Assembly: GCF_028765165.1 (NCBI RefSeq)
Contig: NZ_JARADB010000001.1
Location: 992,001 to 1,056,000 of the forward strand
DNA from: Paenibacillus sp. MAHUQ-63
GTDB taxonomy: Bacteria; Bacillota; Bacilli; Paenibacillales; NBRC-103111
Direction of reading: 5' to 3'
Length of the DNA stretch: 64,000 bases
A program made the translations under genes and the position numbers. This document shows, piece by piece, positions 17,897 through 26,182 of this stretch. The notes below the pieces were generated by a model that was not told the origin of the DNA, made no database searches, and saw only the letters and a program-made list of their open reading frames with translations. Each line of letters starts with the position of its first letter. The stretch's first letter is position 1.

Positions 17897-19033
17897 TTAA
17901 TTCTGCATCACGAAATCTTTGTCCACTTGAGCATTCTCGTCATCGAACACGCGCAGAATCTCATATTTGGTATTCCGCTGCGCCGGAATTTTGCCGGCTT
18001 CGCGAATGATCTGCAGCGTCGAGGAGATGTTGACCTTATGCGTCGTACCCGCCGCGGACACAACGTTCTCTTCAATCATCGTCGAACCGAAATCGTTACA
18101 GCCGTAGCTGAGCGTCAGCTTGCCGATCTCCGGCCCCATCGTCACCCAGGAGGATTGGAAGTTAGGTACGTTGTCGAGCATAATGCGGCTGATCGCCAAT
18201 GTCTTCAAATACTCTTCCGGCGCTACTTTGTCCGCCTTCATGTTCGTGTTGTCCGGCTGGAACGTCCACGGAATGAACGCCAGGAAGCCCGGCGTGTTCA
18301 GCTTATGCAGCAGCACATCGTCCTGCGCGTCGCGGATGCGCAGCATGTGCAGCGCGCGCTCTTCCATCGATTCGCCGAAGCCGATAACCATCGTGCCGGT
18401 CGTATGCATGCCGATCTTGTGAGCGGTCTGCATCACGTCCATCCAATCGCGCCACGAGCCTTTGAGACGGCTGATTTTGCGTCTTGTCCGGTCATCCAGA
18501 ATTTCGGCGCCGCCGCCAGGCAAGGAATCAAGTCCAGCCTCATGCAATTGACGAACGACTTCTTCCAGAGACAATCCGTCCGAAACGTCCTTCATTTTCA
18601 TAATTTCCGCAGGAGAGAAGGAGTGCATCGTAATATCAAAGCGCTTCTTAATCTCGCGCAAAATGTTCGTGTAATAGCTGAACGGCAGATTCGGATTCGT
18701 ACCGCCCTGCATCAATATTTCCGTACCGCCTACATCGAGGGTCTCCTGAATCTTCTGGAAAATCGTTTCGTCCGGCAGCACATACCCTTCGGCTGAGCCA
18801 GGCGCACGATAGAAAGCACAGAATCTGCAGTACACATCGCAAATATTGGTGTAGTTAATATTGCGTCCAATGACGAACGTCGTAACCGGGTCGGGGTGCC
18901 ACTTCTTCATAATTTGATTCGCGGTATCGCCAATTTTCTCTATTTGATCGGATTCGAACAGCGTAATACATTCTTCCACATCAATTCGTCCGCCGGATTG
19001 TGCTTTATTTAAAATGCGATCGATCGGTTTCAC
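17897..19033 (-). CDS. mqnC: cyclic dehypoxanthinyl futalosine synthase (radical SAM)
   Basis: Radical SAM enzyme of 378 aa in the futalosine route to menaquinone, cyclising dehypoxanthinyl futalosine. The CxxxCxxC cluster motif is visible as CDVYCRFC near residue 65, and the GGTE-like glycine motif as DVGGTEILMQGG. The regions HTTGTMVIGFGES and PWTFQPDNT are typical of MqnC rather than MqnE. The start is a GTG nine bases after AAGGAG. None of the other mqn genes is adjacent. Its presence suggests that this organism uses the futalosine pathway instead of the classical men pathway. Confidence 0.9.
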   Translation of the reverse strand: MKPIDRILNKAQSGGRIDVEECITLFESDQIEKIGDTANQIMKKWHPDPVTTFVIGRNINYTNICDVYCRFCAFYRAPGSAEGYVLPDETIFQKIQETLDVGGTEILMQGGTNPNLPFSYYTNILREIKKRFDITMHSFSPAEIMKMKDVSDGLSLEEVVRQLHEAGLDSLPGGGAEILDDRTRRKISRLKGSWRDWMDVMQTAHKIGMHTTGTMVIGFGESMEERALHMLRIRDAQDDVLLHKLNTPGFLAFIPWTFQPDNTNMKADKVAPEEYLKTLAISRIMLDNVPNFQSSWVTMGPEIGKLTLSYGCNDFGSTMIEENVVSAAGTTHKVNISSTLQIIREAGKIPAQRNTKYEILRVFDDENAQVDKDFVMQN

Positions 19034-19090
19034 AGCTCTTCACTCCTTTAATTTGAGGGCTCGTATCTATTAATCGTATCATACTCATGA

Positions 19091-19116
19091 CAAAAAAGCA
19101 GCAAAATGCTGCTTTT
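19091..19116 (-). terminator. terminator of the met operon
   Basis: AAAAGCAGC and GCTGCTTTTTT form a stem-loop with a T-run on the minus strand, about 55 bp downstream of the metC stop. Confidence 0.85.
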
Positions 19117-19169
19117 CGGAAGGATGTACCTGTTTCAAATATGGCTATTTTAAGAAAAAGAAATGCCGT

Positions 19170-20348
19170 CTAGCCGCGGAGCGCCTGCTCCAAATCTTCG
19201 ATGATATCTTCAATATCCTCCAGGCCTACCGAATAACGGACAAGCCCGTCCGTAATGCCCCGCTGCAACCGGACTTCCTTCGGCATCGCCGCGTGAGACA
19301 TCATAGCCGGATAGGACAGGATGCTCTCTACGGCGCCGAGCGAGACGGCCACAAGCGGAACGCGCACTTTGCTCAGCAGCTTTTTCGCTCTCTCACCGGA
19401 GCCCACGTCGAAGGAAACAACCGCTCCGTAGCCGAGAGACTGCTTCTCGTGAATTTCCCTGCGCGGATGGTTCGGAAGTCCCGGATAATAGACGACGTCG
19501 ATATCCGGCTGCTCCGCCAACCACTGCGCCAATCGGCGGGCGCTCAGTTCGGACGCTTCCATACGGGCCTTCAACGTCTTCATGCCGCGGATCAGCAGCC
19601 ATGAATCCTGGATGCCGAGGACGTTGCCCATCCCGTTCTGAATCTGCTTCATGCGGCGGCCGAGACTGTCATTGGCCACGACGGCCAGTCCAGCCAGCAC
19701 GTCGCTGTGCCCGCCCAGGAATTTCGTCGCGCTGTGCAGCACGATATCAATGCCCAGCTCGATCGGACGCTGATGATACGGCGTCATGAAGGTATTGTCC
19801 AGCATCGACAGCAGATCGTGCTCCTTGGCGAAAGCCGCAACTTCCGCGATGTCGGTAATTTTCAGCGTCGGGTTGGACGGCGTCTCGAGGAACACCGCTT
19901 TCGTGTTGGACCGCAGCGCCGCACGCACCTGCGCGATATCGGTCATATCGACGAACGTAGATTCCACACCCATCCGGTTCATGATGGTGGTGAGCAAGCG
20001 GTAGGTGCCGCCGTATACGTCTTCGGTGACAATCACATGATCTCCCTGTGAGAGAAGCATGAAAGCCGACGAAATCGCAGCCATCCCGGAGGCGAAAGCG
20101 AACCCGCGCGTTCCGCCCTCCAGCACAGCGATGTAATCTTCAAGCGCCTGGCGGGTAGGGTTGCCGGAACGGGTATAATCATACTCCGGGGAAACCTCCA
20201 AATCCGCTTGGTGGAATGTCGAAGCTTGGTACAGGGGGACGCTGGCGGCCCCTGTAGCTTCGTCGATTTCGGCCCCGAAGTGAATCAATTGAGTAGCAAA
20301 TTTACCTTGCGGTTTGCGTTTGTCTTTATTTCCGGATGCATGGCTCAT
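19170..20348 (-). CDS. metC: cystathionine beta-lyase (Cys/Met PLP enzyme)
   Basis: PLP-dependent trans-sulfuration enzyme of 392 aa, probably cleaving cystathionine to homocysteine. The PLP lysine lies in DIVLHSATKFLGGHSDV, and the family segments YDYTRSGNPTR and FASGMAA are present. It overlaps the upstream paralogue by four bases (ATGA). Order and similarity to the Bacillus metI-metC pair suggest this second gene is the lyase and the first the gamma-synthase, but sequence alone does not separate the two activities firmly. AAGGAG lies nine bases before the start, inside metI. Confidence 0.88.
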   Translation of the reverse strand: MSHASGNKDKRKPQGKFATQLIHFGAEIDEATGAASVPLYQASTFHQADLEVSPEYDYTRSGNPTRQALEDYIAVLEGGTRGFAFASGMAAISSAFMLLSQGDHVIVTEDVYGGTYRLLTTIMNRMGVESTFVDMTDIAQVRAALRSNTKAVFLETPSNPTLKITDIAEVAAFAKEHDLLSMLDNTFMTPYHQRPIELGIDIVLHSATKFLGGHSDVLAGLAVVANDSLGRRMKQIQNGMGNVLGIQDSWLLIRGMKTLKARMEASELSARRLAQWLAEQPDIDVVYYPGLPNHPRREIHEKQSLGYGAVVSFDVGSGERAKKLLSKVRVPLVAVSLGAVESILSYPAMMSHAAMPKEVRLQRGITDGLVRYSVGLEDIEDIIEDLEQALRG

Positions 20349-21517
20349 GAACGTGATTCTCCTTCGAGTTCGGCTTGTGCCTGGTTCAGCGCATTCGACA
20401 AGTCGGCGATCAGATCGTCCTGATGCTCGATGCCGACAGAGAAGCGCAGCAAGCGGTCATCTACGCCTATAGCCTGACGAATCTCGAGCGGGATGTCCGC
20501 ATGCGTCTGGACAGCCGGGTACGTCATGAGCGACTCAACGCCGCCCAGACTCTCCGCGAAGGCGATCAGCTGAATATGACGCAGAATCGGCTCCACAAGT
20601 CTCGCATCCTTCACCTTGAAGGAGAAGATACCCGTGTTTCCGCTGGACTGCTTGTTCTGAATGGCATAGCCGGGGTGGGACTCCAATGCCGGGTAGTAAA
20701 CTTCATCGATAAGCGGGTGCGCCAGCAGGAAGTTCGCGATCGCCGTTGCGTTCTGCTCATGCCGCTCCATGCGAAGCGCCAGCGTCTTCATCCCTCTCAT
20801 CAGCAGCCAACTGTCCTGCGGCCCAAGCACGGCTCCGATGGAATTATGCAGGAACGCCATTTGCTCGGAAAGCTCCTTGCCCTTGGTCACGATCAACCCT
20901 GCGAGCACATCGTTATGACCGCCCAAATATTTGGTCGCACTGTGAACGACGATATCGGCACCCAGCTCGATCGGGCGCTGCAGATACGGCGTCAAGAGCG
21001 TGTTGTCTACGATGGACACGATGCCCTTCTTGCGGGCCCAAGTACATACGAGCTCGAGATCCGTAATCATCATGAGCGGATTCGTCGGCGTTTCGATAAG
21101 GAGCCCTTTCGTATTCGGACGATATGCGGATTCCAAGCCGTCCAGGTCATTGGTATCCACATACGTGGCGGTGACGCCGAAACGCGACATAATTTTCTCA
21201 AGCAGACGATACGTACCGCCATACAGATCCAGAGATACGATCAAGTGATCCCCTTGGCTGAAGTATGCGAACACCGTTTGCAGCGCGGCCATCCCGGAGG
21301 AACAGGCAAAGCCGGCATCTCCCGATTCCAATTGCGCGATCGCGTCTTCAAGCACTTTGCGAGTCGGACTTTTCGTGCGGGCGTAGTCGAATCCTGTGCT
21401 CTGACCGAGTTTCGGATGACGGAAAGCTGTTGCTTGATAAACAGGGAAGGATACGGCTCCGGTTACAGGTTCTTGGATCGAGCCAATTTGGGCGAGACGA
21501 CTTTCGATTTTCAACAA
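20345..21517 (-). CDS. metI: cystathionine gamma-synthase / O-acylhomoserine sulfhydrylase
   Basis: PLP enzyme of 390 aa that joins acylhomoserine with cysteine (or sulfide) to give cystathionine (or homocysteine). The PLP lysine is in DIVVHSATKYLGGHNDV, with FDYARTKSPTR and CSSGMAALQ also present. The start is a TTG codon (two TTGs in a row at 21517/21514) after GGAGGAACCCCC; no ATG is available nearby. It lies 47 bp downstream of metA and overlaps metC. Expression should follow the S-box leader upstream of metA. Confidence 0.88.
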   Translation of the reverse strand: MLKIESRLAQIGSIQEPVTGAVSFPVYQATAFRHPKLGQSTGFDYARTKSPTRKVLEDAIAQLESGDAGFACSSGMAALQTVFAYFSQGDHLIVSLDLYGGTYRLLEKIMSRFGVTATYVDTNDLDGLESAYRPNTKGLLIETPTNPLMMITDLELVCTWARKKGIVSIVDNTLLTPYLQRPIELGADIVVHSATKYLGGHNDVLAGLIVTKGKELSEQMAFLHNSIGAVLGPQDSWLLMRGMKTLALRMERHEQNATAIANFLLAHPLIDEVYYPALESHPGYAIQNKQSSGNTGIFSFKVKDARLVEPILRHIQLIAFAESLGGVESLMTYPAVQTHADIPLEIRQAIGVDDRLLRFSVGIEHQDDLIADLSNALNQAQAELEGESRS

Positions 21518-21564
21518 AGGGGGTTCCTCCTTAAGGGTTTAGGGTACGAATGACGATTCCTGCA

Positions 21565-22509
21565 TTACAATTGCGCACTTGCCAGGCTTTCATTAATGTT
21601 GGCATTTAATTCAAAAGGCGTTTCTTGATATACGTAGTAGTTCAACCAGTTGGAGAACAGCAGGTTCGCGTGAGCTCTCCAAGTATTATACGGCTGTCTG
21701 CTCGGATCATTGTTCGGGTAGTAATTCTTAGGAACTTCAATCGGAAGTCCTTTGCTCACATCGCGATCGTACTCCCATTTCAATGAATTCGCATCATATT
21801 CCGAGTGGCCTGTTACGAAAATGTGCTTCCCGTCGCGCGTAGCTACAATATAAACGCCGGACTCCTCCGAGTCGGACAAAATCTCCAGCTCCGGACATCG
21901 CTCGATATCTGCACGGCAAACGTCGGTATGGCGCGATTGAGGAACTTGGAAAATCTCATCAAAGCCGCGCAGCAGCTTCGTATTAGGCACCGCCACCGTG
22001 TGCGGGAATACGCCGAACATTTTGTTATCCAGCGCCAGCTTGCGAACGCCGAAGTGATGGTACAAACCGGCTTGGGCCGCCCAGCAAATATGCAGGGTTG
22101 AAGTGACGTTTTCCTTACTCCAGTTCAGGATTTGCGTCAGTTCCTCCCAGTAATTCACATCTTCGAAATCCATCTGCTCTACCGGGGCACCCGTAATGAT
22201 CATGCCGTCCAGCTTCTCGTGTTTAATATCGTCAAAGGTTTTGTAGAACGTTTCCAGATGTTCGGCAGACGTATTCTTGGACGTATGCGTTTTCGGATGC
22301 AGCAGTACGAATTCCACCTGCAGCGGGGTATTTCCAATCAAGCGCAGCAGCTGCGTCTCGGTCGTTTCCTTCGTCGGCATAAGATTCAGCAATGCAATGC
22401 GAAGTGGACGTATATCTTGGTGATACGCGACCGATTCGTCCATGGTGAAGATGTTCTCTTGGTTTAAAACTTCTTTGGCAGGCAGGTTGTCAGGAATCTT
22501 GATCGGCAT
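21565..22509 (-). CDS. metAA: homoserine O-acyltransferase (MetA family)
   Basis: Protein of 314 aa that activates homoserine for methionine synthesis. In Bacilli this family usually uses acetyl-CoA rather than succinyl-CoA. The catalytic Cys is in [11 protein letters not shown], and the catalytic His/Glu are probably in [13 protein letters not shown]. The opening [15 protein letters not shown] is the usual family start, so I chose the ATG at 22509, eight bases after GAGGAG, over a GTG nine bases upstream that overlaps that site. First gene of the S-box-controlled operon. Confidence 0.95.
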   Translation of the reverse strand: MPIKIPDNLPAKEVLNQENIFTMDESVAYHQDIRPLRIALLNLMPTKETTETQLLRLIGNTPLQVEFVLLHPKTHTSKNTSAEHLETFYKTFDDIKHEKLDGMIITGAPVEQMDFEDVNYWEELTQILNWSKENVTSTLHICWAAQAGLYHHFGVRKLALDNKMFGVFPHTVAVPNTKLLRGFDEIFQVPQSRHTDVCRADIERCPELEILSDSEESGVYIVATRDGKHIFVTGHSEYDANSLKWEYDRDVSKGLPIEVPKNYYPNNDPSRQPYNTWRAHANLLFSNWLNYYVYQETPFELNANINESLASAQL

Positions 22510-22554
22510 CCTGTTCACTCCTCTTCATTGTTAGATTTTGGCGTCAAATAAATG

Positions 22555-22745
22555 CAAAAATGGCCCTCTCTGGAATCAGAGAAAGGCCATGGAAAGTCAA
22601 AGTCAATGTCCTTCTCTTATCTCCCAGATTCGCTTGGTCAAGCGTCTCCGCAAGAATTAGCACCGTGCATACCTTTGCTTCCCAAAGGTTTGTCGGTTGC
22701 CGGGTGTCATAGGGCTAGTCCCTCCACCTACTCTTGATAAGAAAA
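22555..22745 (-). ncRNA. SAM-I (S-box) riboswitch
   Basis: On the minus strand TTCTTATCAAGAG opens helix P1. The conserved core GGTGGAGGGACTAGCCC follows, then GACACCCGGCAACC, GGTGCTAATTC and the closing GATAAGAG. It is followed by a terminator whose stem pairs ATGGCC with GGCCAT and ends in a run of T (22555-22590). SAM binding should terminate transcription ahead of metA. Confidence 0.97.
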
Positions 22746-22767
22746 TGAAACGTATGTGATTAAAATC

Positions 22768-22795
22768 ATCATACTATAAAATGAATGAATGTCAA
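22768..22795 (-). promoter_or_regulatory. promoter of the S-box transcript
   Basis: On the minus strand a perfect TTGACA (22790-22795) and TATGAT (22768-22773) are 16 bp apart, about 25 bp before the riboswitch. Between 22796 and the next gene at 22965 I see nothing else. Confidence 0.8.
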
Positions 22796-22964
22796 GACAC
22801 CAACCCCGTCCGAACAAGCTCTATTCGCAAAGAATTTGCATAGGATTGTCTCCACATGATATTCTTGATACGAAACGTAACATATTCAAATGTTTAAGAG
22901 TGCCTGCAAACGGGTAAATACATTATCAAACTGATTGAATCCAAGAGATCAAAGGAGGTTTATT

Positions 22965-23192
22965 ATGACCACAACTTCTTCGGATAGCTTCTCCGCCTTC
23001 GCTTCCTTGAACCGGTACTTCGCGCTCAGCGAGCAAGCGAAGCCGACCCGCCAGCAGGCTGAAGATGCGGCCGCTATCCTGTGCCGCGTTTACGGCGCGG
23101 AAAGTGAAGAGCAGCTGCTCCAGCATGCCGATCCTGAGTTGATTGATACTTATAAGGAAATCAAGAGCAAAATTTTGAAAGCCGCCATGTAA
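22965..23192 (+). CDS. small hypothetical protein, 75 aa
   Basis: I do not recognise the product. The ATG at 22965 lies seven bases after a perfect AAAGGAGG, and a strong terminator follows the stop, so it is very likely expressed. The protein is soluble and helical, with an aromatic N-terminal patch (SFSAFASLNRYFAL) followed by a charged helical part (EDAAAILCRVYGAESEEQLL). It contains one Cys and no membrane segment. The gene stands alone between the met and corA loci. Confidence 0.75.
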   Translation: MTTTSSDSFSAFASLNRYFALSEQAKPTRQQAEDAAAILCRVYGAESEEQLLQHADPELIDTYKEIKSKILKAAM

Positions 23193-23197
23193 TGGCG

Positions 23198-23250
23198 AAC
23201 GGCACCTCCGTTGTTAGCGGCGATCTAACATCGGAGGTGCCGTTTTCGTT
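23198..23250 (+). terminator. terminator of the 75-aa gene
   Basis: AACGGCACCTCCG and CGGAGGTGCCGTT form a perfect 13-bp stem, with an inner TGTTAG/CTAACA stem, followed by TTTTCGTT. Confidence 0.9.
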
Positions 23251-23341
23251 CCGGCGGCTCTTTTTTTTCGCACAAGCCAAGCTGTATTTCCATAGAGTAT
23301 CTCAGGCCGTCATTGCTGCTTATTTCGGCAAACTTTTTGGC

Positions 23342-23370
23342 TTGAAACGTAATATATGAAGGGTTATACT
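23342..23370 (+). promoter_or_regulatory. promoter of the corA transcript
   Basis: TTGAAA (23342-23347) and TATACT (23365-23370) are 17 bp apart. The implied start near 23377 gives a leader of about 175 nt before corA. Confidence 0.7.
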
Positions 23371-23414
23371 AGACAAGTATTATTCGACACGGATTAATAA
23401 AGGGGGGCATACGT

Positions 23415-23513
23415 TTGGACGGGGAACCGAGGAGTAGCACCTGCAAGAAATGTAAATTTTATAGTGTAGGAATGCAGACCGGTTATTCCATCATTCGTAG
23501 CCTAGGCCATTAA
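23415..23513 (+). CDS. candidate leader peptide upstream of corA (32 aa)
   Basis: A TTG codon follows AAAGGGGGG by seven bases and opens 32 codons ending at TAA 23511-23513. The product starts MDGEPRSSTCKKCKFYSVG and has a CxxC pair. Its last third runs through the 5' arm and loop of a long hairpin that precedes the corA ribosome binding site. I have no homologue to offer. The case rests on start site, position and structure only; it could also be a chance frame. Confidence 0.4.
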   Translation: MDGEPRSSTCKKCKFYSVGMQTGYSIIRSLGH

Positions 23514-23534
23514 TGAATATAACCGGCTGATTCC
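23469..23534 (+). promoter_or_regulatory. long leader hairpin before corA
   Basis: The 5' arm GGAATgCAGaCCGGTTAT (23469-23486) pairs with ATAACCGGCTGATTCC (23519-23534): 16 base pairs with two bulged bases. An inner TCATT/AATGA can extend it. The corA ribosome binding site AGGGGTGG starts seven bases after the 3' arm. There is no T-run, so it is not a terminator and may act on translation. Confidence 0.6.
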
Positions 23535-23553
23535 ATGCAAAGGGGTGGATCAG

Positions 23554-24489
23554 ATGAAAACACGGTGGGTTCAGAATGGCATTTTCACATTGGTCGAAGA
23601 CGTGTCTGTCGCACTAACACCTCCAGAACAGGGCTTTTATTGGATTGATGCAGGAATCGAGGATTTAGAACTTCTACAACCTATGTTCCATCTTCATGAT
23701 TTGGCCGTGGAGGACTGTTTGAGCGAAGAAGAACAGCGTCCTAAGATTGAATTTTATGATTCGCATTATTTTATCGTGATTAATTCCATACGTTTCGATG
23801 ATGAAGAGATTTTCCTTCGCGGACTTAATTTATTCCTAAGCAAACATTACATCATTACCGTTACACGGCAGAAAATTAATGAACTGCGCGCTCTGAAGCC
23901 CTTTCTCTGGGAAGAGGAGGTGAACAGCGCCGATCGTTTCTTGTACCATCTGGTCGATCTTGTCGTCGATAATTACGTTGCGGTTGGTGACCGTATCGAG
24001 GCCAAGCTCGAAAAGCTGGAAGAAGATATTTTAGTAGCGACCAAGAAATCGCATCTGAATGAGATTATCGGGCTCCGCTCCGAAATTCTCTGGCTCAAAA
24101 AAGTGCTCGTGCCGCAGCGCGATGTCATCGGCATGCTGGGCAAGAAAGATCTTCGGCTGATCGATCATCAGCTGCAGAAATATTTCGGCGACGTCTACGA
24201 GAACGCCGTCAAAATTGTCGATACCTTCGACACGCTCCGCGATCTCATGGGGAACTTGCGAGAAGCGTACCAGTCCTCCCTCTCGAACCGCGCGAATGAT
24301 ATCATGCGCGTCTTCACCGCATTAACCACGATCTTCATGCCGCTGACGTTCATTACAGGTGTGTTCGGAATGAATTTCGATAACGTGTTAGGGCTCCAGA
24401 TCCCGCATGGCGACGAATATGTGTTAGCTGTCATGGGATTGCTGGGCATTGGGATGTATATTTTATTCCGTAAGAAGGAATGGTTATAA
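23554..24489 (+). CDS. corA: CorA-family magnesium/divalent cation transporter
   Basis: Inner-membrane channel of 311 aa. The large cytoplasmic N-terminal domain is mostly alpha-beta and helical (about 1-245). Two C-terminal helices carry the selectivity signature GMN in TGVFGMNFDNV, and the tail is basic (FRKKEWL). The length is typical of CorA. I chose the ATG at 23554 after GGGGTGG; a GTG nine bases upstream overlaps that site. It is preceded by a structured leader with a possible short upstream frame, and followed by a terminator shared with tyrS. Confidence 0.93.
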   Translation: MKTRWVQNGIFTLVEDVSVALTPPEQGFYWIDAGIEDLELLQPMFHLHDLAVEDCLSEEEQRPKIEFYDSHYFIVINSIRFDDEEIFLRGLNLFLSKHYIITVTRQKINELRALKPFLWEEEVNSADRFLYHLVDLVVDNYVAVGDRIEAKLEKLEEDILVATKKSHLNEIIGLRSEILWLKKVLVPQRDVIGMLGKKDLRLIDHQLQKYFGDVYENAVKIVDTFDTLRDLMGNLREAYQSSLSNRANDIMRVFTALTTIFMPLTFITGVFGMNFDNVLGLQIPHGDEYVLAVMGLLGIGMYILFRKKEWL

Positions 24490-24493
24490 ATAT

Positions 24494-24537
24494 AAGGGCT
24501 TCTTGAAGCAGTTATCTGCTGTCAAGGAGCCCTTTTT
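24494..24537 (+). terminator. terminator of corA, possibly also tyrS
   Basis: AAGGGCT and AGCCCTT, plus an inner AGCAG/CTGCT, form a stem followed by a run of T on the plus strand. It separates two converging genes. Confidence 0.8.
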
Positions 24538-24544
24538 GCTTGTA

Positions 24545-25801
24545 TCAATGCAGCTTGATTCTCACGAATTTACGTTTCCCCACCTGAATGATATCGCCTT
24601 CCTGCGGACGAAGCAGCACATGAATATCCGTCAACTTCGTTTCGTTCAGTTTCACAGCCCCCTGCTCGATGCTGCGTCTGGCTTCCCCGTTGGATGCTTG
24701 CAGCCCTAGCGAAACCAGCAGCTTGATGAGCGAAATCTGACCTTCCTCCAGCAAGCCGGCGCTTAGCAGCGTCTCCTCCATATCTTCCGGCAGAGCACGC
24801 TTCTGGAAGACGGTGACAAAATGCCGCTCCGCCTCTTCCGCAGCTTCCGCCCCGTGATACATACGGACATATTCTTTGGCGAGCCTCATCTTCGCGTCCC
24901 GCGGATGGACGGAGCCGGTCTCCAGTCCTTGGCGAAGCTCTCGGAGCTCCTCATTCGGGATCGCTGTCGTCAGCTCATAGTACTTGACCATCAGCGAATC
25001 CGGAATCGACATCGTTTTCCCGAAAATCTCGTTCGGGCTCTCGTCAATGCCGATATAATTTTTAAGGCTCTTGCTCATCTTCTGCGTGCCGTCCAGCCCT
25101 TCGAGCAGCGGCATCAGAATGGCCACCTGACCTTCTTTCATGTCGTATGCGCTTTGCAAAGTGCGGCCCATTAAGATGTTGAACGTCTGGTCCGTACCGC
25201 CCAGCTCGATATCACTTTCCAGAGATACGGAGTCATAGCCTTGCATCAGCGGGTAAAAAAATTCATGCACATGAATAGGCTGGTTGGTCGCATATCTTTT
25301 GGCAAAATCGTCCCGTTCCAGCATACGCGCTACGGTTACCTTGCCGGCCAGCTTCAGCACATCGTCGAACTTCAATTCGCCGAGCCAAGCGGAATTGTAG
25401 CAAAAGGTAGTCTTGCTGAAGTCCAAAATTTTGGACAGCTGGCTTTGGTACGTTTGCGCGTTGCGCTGTACGTCCTCCTCGGACAGCTGCTTGCGGGTTT
25501 CCGATTTCCCCGTCGGGTCGCCGATCTTCCCGGTGAAATCGCCGATGATCAGCTGGACTTCATGGCCCAGCTCCTGGAACTGGCGCAGCTTCTGCAGCAC
25601 GACCGTATGCCCGATATGAATGTCCGGCGCAGACGGATCCAAGCCCAGCTTCACTTTCAACGGCTTGCCTGTCGCAACCGATTGGGCGATCTTCAGCTTG
25701 AGCGCCTCATCCGGGATCACTTCCGCCGCTCCCCGCCGAATGAGCTGCAGTTGACGCTCTACTTCCTGTTTCTGTGCGGCCGTTAATTCCATCATTGTCA
25801 T
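24545..25801 (-). CDS. tyrS: tyrosine-tRNA ligase
   Basis: Class I synthetase of 418 aa that charges tRNA-Tyr. The ATP-binding HIGH-like motif is in [12 protein letters not shown] and the KMSKS motif in [15 protein letters not shown]-terminal S4 RNA-binding domain begins near 350 ([20 protein letters not shown]). The start ATG follows AGGAGGAG by seven bases. It is controlled by a Tyr T-box leader. The YGDVDS-type insertion is absent and HIGH is intact, as in TyrZ/TyrS2-like enzymes; I cannot decide between the two forms. Confidence 0.96.
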   Translation of the reverse strand: MTMMELTAAQKQEVERQLQLIRRGAAEVIPDEALKLKIAQSVATGKPLKVKLGLDPSAPDIHIGHTVVLQKLRQFQELGHEVQLIIGDFTGKIGDPTGKSETRKQLSEEDVQRNAQTYQSQLSKILDFSKTTFCYNSAWLGELKFDDVLKLAGKVTVARMLERDDFAKRYATNQPIHVHEFFYPLMQGYDSVSLESDIELGGTDQTFNILMGRTLQSAYDMKEGQVAILMPLLEGLDGTQKMSKSLKNYIGIDESPNEIFGKTMSIPDSLMVKYYELTTAIPNEELRELRQGLETGSVHPRDAKMRLAKEYVRMYHGAEAAEEAERHFVTVFQKRALPEDMEETLLSAGLLEEGQISLIKLLVSLGLQASNGEARRSIEQGAVKLNETKLTDIHVLLRPQEGDIIQVGKRKFVRIKLH

Positions 25802-25829
25802 GTCGCTTCTCCTCCTGTCATCTGAACAA

Positions 25830-26142
25830 CAAAAAAGACAACCTCATCGTCCACAAAGGGACGAGAAGGTTGTCTCGCGGTACCACCCTAATTAAAGAGA
25901 ATGACAGCTCTCCGGCACTCCGGCGCAGGCTTCTCTTTCACTTAGCATCATAACGGCATGGAATGCCGGGTATAAGCTACTGATGCTCTTAGCCGAGCAT
26001 GTTCCCTCAACCAACTCGGAACGGTAATTCGGAGCCATGCTTGCATCGGTTCGCACCCTTCACCGACTCTCTGCAGCAGCGGCATTACTCCTACTGTGGG
26101 CATCGCCCCAGTTCGTCATCGCTTTAATTCATATTTAGATTA
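25830..26142 (-). ncRNA. T-box riboswitch leader of tyrS
   Basis: The T-box AGGGTGGTACCGCGAG lies around 25874-25889. It is followed by a terminator pairing AGACAACCTTCTCGTCC with GGACGATGAGGTTGTCT and a run of T. A Stem I with AGAGAGTCGG lies at the 5' end. A Tyr codon TAC at 26024-26026 falls in the expected specifier region. Uncharged tRNA-Tyr should favour readthrough. Confidence 0.93.
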
Positions 26143-26148
26143 TCCAAC

Positions 26149-26178
26149 ATTTAATCACATGAAGACGGTCTCTGTCAA
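26149..26178 (-). promoter_or_regulatory. promoter of the tyrS T-box transcript
   Basis: On the minus strand TTGACA (26173-26178) and TTAAAT (26149-26154) are 18 bp apart, with a TG dinucleotide one base before the -10 (extended -10). It lies immediately after the HRDC gene stop codon. Confidence 0.6.
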
Positions 26179-26182
26179 CTGC

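Noticed and set aside
20375-21553. Plus-strand open frame of 392 codons antisense to metI
   Set aside because: It mirrors the codon phase of metI, has no ribosome binding site, and its product is a low-quality Arg/His/Gln-rich sequence, while metI has a perfect family match.
23400-23540. M-box or yybP-ykoY metal riboswitch before corA
   Set aside because: The string GAGGAGTAGC recalls the yybP-ykoY core, but the paired second half and closing helix are missing, and no M-box landmarks are present.
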